Shown: one piece after another, positions 56,613 through 64,000 of the stretch
Layout: each line of letters opens with the position of its first letter
Position numbering within the stretch: the first letter of the stretch is position 1
Assembly (NCBI RefSeq): GCF_018991925.1
Contig: NW_024753828.1
Span: 4,790,965-4,854,964 of the forward strand
DNA: 64,000 bases
Direction: 5' to 3'
Origin: Homarus americanus
Lineage: Eukaryota; Arthropoda; Malacostraca; Decapoda; Nephropidae
Notes under the pieces: generated by a model
The model's database searches: none
Told to the model about the DNA's origin: nothing
The model's input: only the letters and a program-made list of their open reading frames with translations
Program-made: the position numbers and the translations under genes

Positions 56613-58400
56613 TACAGTGTTCCCAACCCCCAGGCAATTCTTTCACTTTATTGGTAAGCATTTGTGCTTGAATTTCAATGTAAATAGTACAGGGGATGTA
56701 TTGTTTAAAATAATAACAATAAAAATTTAAAAATTAAATAACCATTAATTTTTTTAAATTTATTTTGAAAGAATATTTGTCTCACTTCTTTGACCTAGAC
56801 TTGTAAATTTATTAACAAACACAAACAAATAATAATTTTCACATGAAGTCACACACCCTGGGAATGGCTGATATATTTTACAAACTAAATAACATAGTCT
56901 ACAGAGTAGCAAGTATTAAATTGGGAACCTAATGCTTCTTCCACCAGCCTGGAGTGGTAAAAAAGGCTCACATTAAATATCTACATATTACACAGTTTAT
57001 GATAATCTTCCATTCTTATCCTGGCTGGTACATATAAACCGAGAAAACTGAGAATTAGTCATCGGCTGCATTTAGCACTATGTACTTATGAAACACATCC
57101 TCAAGAGAAAAGAAAATTTTTTGGTCAACTGAATAAATGCAGCAAAAATTCTTTTGAAGTTGATCATACTGACTGTCATACATTTCTGTACATCTCATTG
57201 TCAGACAAAACAACAGACCTTACAAAAAAGTAACAAGGTTGACCTGAAACTAATCATAAACCACATCAGCGTGAGCTGAATAACATGGACTGGGCAGAAA
57301 GTTCTCTCAAACAGTTGTTCAGTCAGGACTGTTATTCAGAGAGCTGGATGATGCAGGTAAAAGAATGGAAATCATCCCACTTAGCCATCACACAAATAAC
57401 AACCACCTTCTATTGTATAATATATCCGTATAAATACTCGTCAAATAATCTACTGAATTTAAGACAAAATTTGAGATGCAAGTACAGTACAGTACTGTAT
57501 TCAGATCTCTCAATTAAGACAACCTTTGGCTTTCTGCTAAACCTGTTACTCTTCAGTTTTTAAGATCACACATGTAAAACCTGCATAGCGGTGCTACAGG
57601 TTAACTTGTAGATATTCACTGTGACGGCCACATACTGTACAGTAAGGAGAATATCTCACACCATTTATTAATAAAAACTGTACAAGTAATTACATGTATT
57701 GCAGATACATGATAAGTCACACTAACTCTGAAACCTCTTCAAACCATCAGTATATAACATATATTCAAGGGTACTATATACATGGACATGTACACTCACT
57801 CCAAAAGGTATGTTTATGGAGGGCTCCAGTAAATTTCTAAATGAACACCGTGACTCCTGTTGTCTTGGTAGGGTTGTCAGAATTCTTTGTCCGTTGTCAT
57901 ATTGTCTCATAAAATCAAAGATACTTTCTGGAACGAGTGTACATTATATAAATTTTTTAAAGCCACTTCCAGACCATTTTTGAACTTAATACTAATACAA
58001 ATAATTTGCTACACTAATATCAATTAACTAAAAGAAAAAGTGAAAATGCATATTTTTCTGCAGTAAGAACATTTACCAGTACAGTACTGGACCTAAAGAG
58101 CAAGTACTGTACTGGTACTGTAATACACTGATTGATTAAATAATGATGATGGTGATGATGATGATGCTCCAAATTAATATCTACAATGACAGTGAGTGAT
58201 ATGCACCATATACAGTATAAATACTGTAGCGTTAACAAATATTTAAAGCAAAATAGAAGAAATCTTGTGTTAGTTAAAATAATTGAGCTGTCTGTCAATT
58301 CAATAAACAAGAACATACAGTTTTTTAGATTACAATAATTTTAAAAGATAATGTTAGACAAGACAGTATGATATATTGAGTTATTACAGAAGTGGGCAAC
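56613..58400. other. No gene seen
   Basis: AT-rich DNA. A plus-strand open frame (57285-57563) has no recognised motif. A (GAT)n tract lies at 58144-58168. Confidence 0.4.
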
Positions 58401-58407
58401 TGAAATA

Positions 58408-58635
58408 ACTAAACACGCAATCAAGGTTGGGGGGGGGTGTGTCCTGGGGTCTAGACCTCCCCTTTCATCAGAAAATTTCAATACAGTACTTCTTCTTTCA
58501 TGCACATGGTAGGATTTAAAACAAATATTCTGGGGTGCTAACAGCCCCCCCATCTGGGTGAGCTCACTGCGCTCGCCATGTTTCCACACCCACAACTTCT
58601 TGGACCCCCCTTTTGATATTCCTGGATCTGCCCCT
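58408..58635 (-). mobile_element. hAT-derived MITE or end fragment
   Basis: Shares CCTGGGGTCT...CCCCTTTCATCAGAAAAT and TTTGATATTCCTGGATCTGC...CCCTG with the right part of the second hAT (47650-47855). It is probably an internal-deletion relative. Confidence 0.6.
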
Positions 58636-58639
58636 GGAC

Positions 58640-59330
58640 TGTAATCTTCTAATACAATAATAAATTGATTGAAACATAAAAACGAGAGTATGAGGAAATG
58701 CCATCTTTGGGGTATTAATATTAAAAAGATTATATATATTATAGTATGACAAAAGGAAGACCATTGATTAGAGTTTGTGCCTTGATTTGGAAAGTTGTTT
58801 GGTTAGTGAATGTAACATATTTCCAAAACATTACTCAAACTCACTGGTATATTTTCATAACTGAGGAAGCATCATGGTCACAGTATTCTGATCATTGTCC
58901 CTCAGGTTGATACATGGAAGATGATTTATTGAACGCACAACAAAATATTTTCAAGGGCAATTGTCAAGTGGTTATCCTTCACACATTGGAGTTTTGATAA
59001 AATATTCTGGCATTGTTCAAATCCATCAAAGCTCTTACTGTACAGTACAGTACAGTACAAGTACTATACAGTTTAAGGAAGTATTTTATAGCATTAGTAG
59101 TGCCCAGTTGTTCAGTTCCAGAGTAGTGCAGTAATACAAAGTGAGTTTGGTATTACCTATAATGTTTTACAAACACATTAGAAATATATAAGAACACTGT
59201 GAACTTTACAAAATATAAGACAATAATCCCCAGACAAAACACATATACTCTATTATACTGTTAAGCAATTTGGGTAATTCACAGGAAAGAAATATCTGAT
59301 TAATTTATGCATATTAGTCCACTTTCATTG
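58640..59330. other. No gene seen
   Basis: AT-rich sequence with a run of TACAG pentamers near 59038-59058. Confidence 0.4.
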
Positions 59331-59333
59331 TTA

Positions 59334-59432
59334 AACACACTACTGCTGGCCAGTTTGTAACACACTACTGCTGGCCAGTTTGTAACACACTACTGCTGGC
59401 CAGTTTGTAACACACTTATGCTGGCCAGTTTG
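59334..59432. repeat. 25-bp minisatellite, four copies
   Basis: Tandem GCTGGCCAGTTTGTAACACA plus CTACT units. Confidence 0.9.
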
Positions 59433-59515
59433 TCATTGATTTACAGGACCATTCAAAAGCACAAAACTTATCACTCCCTTGAATTCGCTGGCATGTTTTT
59501 TTTGTTTTCAGTCTT

Positions 59516-59640
59516 CTGCTTGACCAACACTGGCACATGATTAGGTACATTCGGAGACCTGTACATGCCAATACAATATATACTGTACTCATCAACGGTG
59601 TGCAGAGAACTGACTGCCAAACCAACTACCAGGTAGTTAG
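59516..59640 (+). mobile_element. LINE 3' fragment (short)
   Basis: CTTGACCAACACTGGCACA and ACATTCGGAGACC match the last part of the 9362/48100 fragments. Confidence 0.55.
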
Positions 59641-60021
59641 CTGCAAGTGGCAAAGATGGCAAATAAAAAATTGAATAAATTAGTTTCATAATAAGACATA
59701 CAGTATTTCTATGACCCTAACACCATGTATTATTTGGGGATTAATGTATCATTGATACAAAAGTGTTTATTGCAGTATTTAGTTGGTACCAGTTATTTGC
59801 GGAAGACTTACCGTGGAAAAAGCATATAAACTTAAAAGATTTCTCCTTTATTTTTCTGTGTCATTTTCATGTGAAGTAAAATTACGTAAAATTTCAATCT
59901 CAATCGGTGTCTGCAATGAATGTGCAGCTCCAAATAGTGAGGTACAGTACAGTACCTGCCACAGCATAATTCTTCCGACTTCACCACCATCACTTACTCT
60001 ACAACACCAAAGATTACAGTA

Positions 60022-60821
60022 GAGGCATCCCCCGCGTTGCGGAACCCCGGGTTGCGGAATTTCGCTTTTACGGAATTTGTAAATTATGACCAATAATTTC
60101 GCGATACGGCCCGTAAATCCGCCCTTACGGAAATTTGGGTAAATTTTAGCAATTAAAAAAAAATCACTATAAAATTATTTATTTTTTTAATTATTATTTG
60201 TTTGGTGTGGATTCCTTGGTGTTTACTACTGCCAAGCATGGCATCGCCACGCAGAGTCACTCCATTGTTTACATCCAGTGTGTTTGCATGTTTCTCGCCC
60301 CAGCAGTTGGATTTAACTTTTACAAACATACAGTAAGTACAGTACAGTGCATTACCCTTATTCAAGATGACTGGAAAGAGGCCATCAAGTGGAAGTGACC
60401 GCAGTTGTGCAAAAAGAAGCCGCAAAGGCATTACATTGGATATTAAACTTGATGTTTTAAGAAGGTTTGATGCTGGAGAAAAACTTAGCCAGATTGCAAA
60501 AACATCAGGTCTTGCTACTTCAACAGTGGGAACAATCTGTGAGTACAGTACAATATTTTTATTTATTCCATCTGTATTTCTCTTCATATTACATGTATAT
60601 CATAAATTATTTAATGTACTGTATTGTATGTGTTTATAAATGTTTATTTTCATTCTTAAAAGTGCTTGACTTACTTTTTTGGGGCCGAAAAAAAAATCCT
60701 TAGGAACGCATCTCCAGTTTTATAATGGAAGTCAATGGGAAAATAGGTTTTGCTTTACGGAATTTCGCGATACGGTCAATTTTCCAGGGACGCAACCCTT
60801 CCGTAACGCTGGGGATGCCTG
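60022..60821 (+). mobile_element. Pogo/Tigger-type element, GGTTACGGAA family, long copy
   Basis: GAGGCATCCCCCGCGTTGCG...CGCTGGGGATGCCTG with TA flanks. At 60367-60540 it encodes a transposase N-terminus: [20 protein letters not shown], then an HTH ([20 protein letters not shown]). The rest of the transposase is deleted. Confidence 0.85.
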
Positions 60822-61150
60822 TACAGTACTAAAATCATCATGCTTTTTCCCACTTTTTTTATATAATGACAACCCAAATGAGATGGACTGGCTTTGTCAG
60901 ACCTTGATATTTTGGACTCCATAAGCGATAAGCCTCTCCTATATGTTTGGAAGAGCAATCCATGGGCAGGTCACCATATGGGTACTGTACTGTACACACC
61001 AAAATCCACCAATCAAAAATTTAACCCTAACTTTGGCAAGTGGTCAGGTTTGTTTGCAATCCTATCCTAATAAGTTTCTAGAACAAGGTTCAAACTCTAA
61101 ATGCTGGACTTTTATACATATCCCTCAAAGGATTTGTAGTGTATTACTCT

Positions 61151-61338
61151 GTGCAGTCAGCTACTAAAGTCCATTCTCTTCTCCCCCCCTGAACCACGAA
61201 CTCAGAGATTCAGATTTATGAACCAAAGCAGTAGTCTGATACATTATTATGTTCATAAATGCTTCAGATTCATCAGTCTGAATCCCAGGGTTCATGGTTT
61301 GGGTGGAGAGGAGAACTGACTTTAGTAGTTGACTGTAC
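61151..61338. mobile_element. Palindromic MITE, 188 bp
   Basis: GTGCAGTCAGCTACTAAAGT pairs with ...CTTTAGTAGTTGACTGTAC; imperfect pairing extends through ATTCAGATTTATGAAC / GTTCATAAATGCTTCAG. Confidence 0.75.
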
Positions 61339-61455
61339 AACAAAAATAACTGAAGTGTATCATGACTAACCTATTGTAATTACAGTATGTATATAGATGT
61401 TTCCATTCTTAAGTTTAATATTTTTTGTGTCTTTGTCTTAGTAGAAGAGGACTGA

Positions 61456-61580
<125 letters not shown>

Positions 61581-61744
61581 CAGTACCTACCCACTCCCGC
61601 CAAAGTACACGTGCTCTGAGTATTTCTCGTGTCCCATATTACAATGTATAGAAAAAGTAAAAATGTGACCTATGAATGTGGAAAAGGTTTTGTCTGTTGT
61701 CTCTGTTTTGAGTAAAGGACTTGTCTCACAGAATACAGAAGGGT

Positions 61745-61880
61745 GGAGCAGCCAAGCATATACAGCACACACCTGTTCTACGGATAGCTGATTCGAGCCA
61801 AGGGTACCTAACTTTACAGGGGAAGTGAAGGGATTCAAAGTGCAATTGTGACCACACTGCTTCTTTGTACACTATATCCT
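61745..61880 (+). mobile_element. SINE-like fragment
   Basis: Box B-like GATTCGAGCC followed by GGGTACCTAACTTTACAG and the CTGCTTCTTTGTACAC body shared with 28320-28560. Confidence 0.45.
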
Positions 61881-63030
61881 TGTTAATTCGACAAAAATGG
61901 GGCACCGGGTCACTCGAATTACCGAAAAATGCAAATTAACTGAGTTCGGAATACGGTATTTTGACATTAGTACTGTACTGTATTTGACAATTCCGAATTT
62001 TTGTGTTCAATTATTTGTTCATTTTCAGTTGTTTTTGTGCCTTGCCTAGGCTGCCACATAAAATAATCTACTGTATTTATAATGACTGTGCAAACAAATA
62101 CTTTCTAAATGTGCATACAGTAATAATAAAATAAATAATACAGTAATTAAGCAATGTAACACTGCGAGGTGAGCTGACCATATGAGGGGTGAGGTGACTA
62201 GGCAAGAGGTGAGATGATGAGGCAGGAGGTGCAGTGATATGACAAGGCACTTACACAGCACACACATTATCAGCACTACTAAACCATCGTCTTATAAAAT
62301 TTTAATTTCTGTTTTAAAATTCATTGATACATGATGGCTCGATTTGGCTACTTTTGGCACTTAGACAACTGATCAGTGAATAATCCAGGGCATATGGCAG
62401 TGCATTATACACTACAAAAATAAGCTCTGATAAATACGCTATACTGTAATATTATTTACTAAGTGCTGTGGTAAACACCAACCCTCCTGACCAGTGACAA
62501 CAACAGTGCTTGAGAGATGGTGAGCAACAGTGTTAGGGACCAGTGGCACAATAGCTCATCTGGGGTTTGAGTGTGTGTGTGATTTTTTTTTTTGGTGGGG
62601 TGGGGGGAAGTTATTTATTTTTCAATAATGTTTTATTAACCCACTATCAAATGAACCGAAATAATATGGGAATTATGGTGAAATTGCATATTGTCATTAT
62701 AAAAGGATCGTGGGCTGCTGAGTGGGAGTTGGTGAGTTGTCCTCCCTCCTCTGCTACACACCAGTTTTATACAGTATTGTACTGTATCGTAACAGTTGGG
62801 ATTGCCTGAAATTTATTTAACGAGCCTGTCACAGGACCACTTTTGAGCCCACAGAATGACCAGAAATCGCGAAGATATTTTTTCCCGGGCGCTATTCATG
62901 GCTAATTGTCAAACATGTATTCAAATGATGCCTTCCTATGTAAGAAAAGGGCTGGGAAATCACACACACACAAAAAAAAAGAAAAAAAGAAAAAAAGAAA
63001 AAAAGAAAAAAAAAAGTTATTCTGACAAAT
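61881..63030. other. No gene seen
   Basis: It includes a decayed pogo-like stretch (TTAATTCGACAAAAATGGGG, 61884) and an A/AAAAG tract at 62973-63015. Confidence 0.4.
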
Positions 63031-63031
63031 A

Positions 63032-63668
63032 CAGTAGGCCCTTAACATACGCGGGTTTAACATACACGGGTTTGCAAATAAGTGGATTGCCGCCGGAGGA
63101 ATATAGATTAAAATCGCGCGCGACACCACATACTGCACACCGCCTTCCACACCACACACACACATATCGCCCGCCACGCCACCCTGCGTTCCCTCAGTCA
63201 TTCAGTCTCGCTGTAACCACGCTTGTGTTGACATCAGCATTGTAGTTGCTACCCACATTTACCATGGTCCCTAAAAGATCATCAAAGACATCAGCTGGAG
63301 CCAACCCTAAGTGTCAGAAGAAAGTGATGACTCTGCAGGAGAAGGTGGAGTTGCTGAATAAGTTACGGTGACGATATGGAGGCGGAAGGATAGAGCGGGG
63401 ACGAGTGGTGACGCTCTGGAGGCTGGAGCAGGGATGAGTGGAGATGCCAGCCAGTACATTATTAATTGTTTTTATAGCTCTTTTTGCATTTTAATATTAA
63501 ATAAAGTGTTTGTAAACATGTACATAGTGTTTTTCTTTACTTACCGGTAAATAAGGACACGGGGGGCCAGGGGTGTTTTTATGGGGGGGGGGCACCAAAA
63601 ATACGCGGATTCTTAACATTCACAGGTATCTCCGTTAACTAACCCCCGCGTATGTTAAGGGCCGACTG
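63032..63668 (+). mobile_element. Tigger-type element, CCTTAACATACGCG family
   Basis: TA|CAGTAGGCCCTTAACATACG...CGTATGTTAAGGGCCGACTG|TA. At 63264-63371 it encodes a transposase N-terminus (MVPKRSSKTSAGANPKCQKK, then VMTLQEKVELLNKLR and a stop). An AATAAA and a short C-terminal remnant follow. Confidence 0.85.
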
Positions 63669-64000
63669 TATAAGCAAAAAGTGAGAATTTACTGTCGATT
63701 CCTCTTCATGAAACAGTCAATATAAAATGTACATGGCAAGAAAGATTTAATCATGAGGAAGACAATGATAAAATTAGAAAAAAAAACAATGGTAAATGTA
63801 ATGGAGTTACAGGATAAAGGTAAAAATAGGTGGTGGTTACGTGTGCAGTCACTGAAATGATTATACACATATTTTTTCCTTTCTAATATTTTGTTGAAAT
63901 CTTTTGAAAGTAGTTTTTATGACATAATTACTGTACACATACTAAGGAAGAGAAATAGACCAGTTAGAAGCTTCTGTGACAAAAACTAAATTTTTGGCAA
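63669..64000. other. No gene seen
   Basis: AT-rich DNA at the window edge. Confidence 0.4.

Overview
This is a eukaryotic, AT-rich, intron- and repeat-dense window with no sign of prokaryotic gene organisation. Arthropod-type (TTAGG/CCTAA) interstitial blocks, very abundant TACAG/TACTG pentamers, long minisatellites, pogo/Tigger, hAT and non-LTR elements point to an arthropod, most likely a decapod crustacean (inference; no marker gene proves it).

The one host gene I can assemble end to end is on the minus strand, from an ATG at 42879 to a TAG at 18743. It has 17 coding exons with GT-AG introns and compatible phases throughout, giving a predicted 968-residue protein. The protein carries one U1/matrin-type zinc finger (C-x2-C-x12-H-x5-H) split across two exons, a basic NLS-like stretch, glutamine-, Gly/Arg- and proline-rich low-complexity segments and a YNPAA-type tail. 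A nuclear RNA-binding/processing role is an inference; I do not recognise the exact orthologue.

The striking feature of this gene is that most of its introns carry minisatellites. Two arrays (19945-20312 and 31197-34915) are tandem copies of a real 3' splice junction: polypyrimidine/AG plus the first bases of the exon. A third (21204-23513) starts just downstream of a real 5' splice site, and every 41-bp unit carries a donor-like CTG|GTGAGT. Two more arrays carry AG|GT motifs. A coding 27-bp minisatellite encodes a nine-residue GANMxSGGR repeat.

Layout: 1-1380 has two identical 170-bp copies of a small exon of another minus-strand gene, whose possible first exon (4522-4531) resembles the first exon of the main gene. 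1600-5000 has a pogo-type MITE, a hAT end and an ISXO2-like remnant. 6260-8872 is a minisatellite split by a degenerate LINE. 9362-9960 is a LINE 3' fragment. 10987-15794 is a hAT element containing a Tigger-like element that itself contains a MITE. 15800-18250 holds microsatellites and three pogo-type elements. 18550-42880 is the host gene. 43190-45330 has three LTR copies and LINE fragments. 45370-47855 is a second degenerate hAT. 48240-52220 has weak plus-strand exon candidates around a CR1/L2-like LINE. 52640-53635 is a 36-bp minisatellite. 54600-64000 is mostly intergenic, with palindromic MITEs, two pogo-type elements keeping N-terminal transposase pieces, SINE-like fragments and (TA)n.

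Unifying idea: many elements here end in CAGT...ACTG and insert at TA. The ubiquitous TACAGTA/TACTGTA strings are exactly the footprints expected when such elements excise, so much of the simple sequence may be transposon scar tissue (inference).
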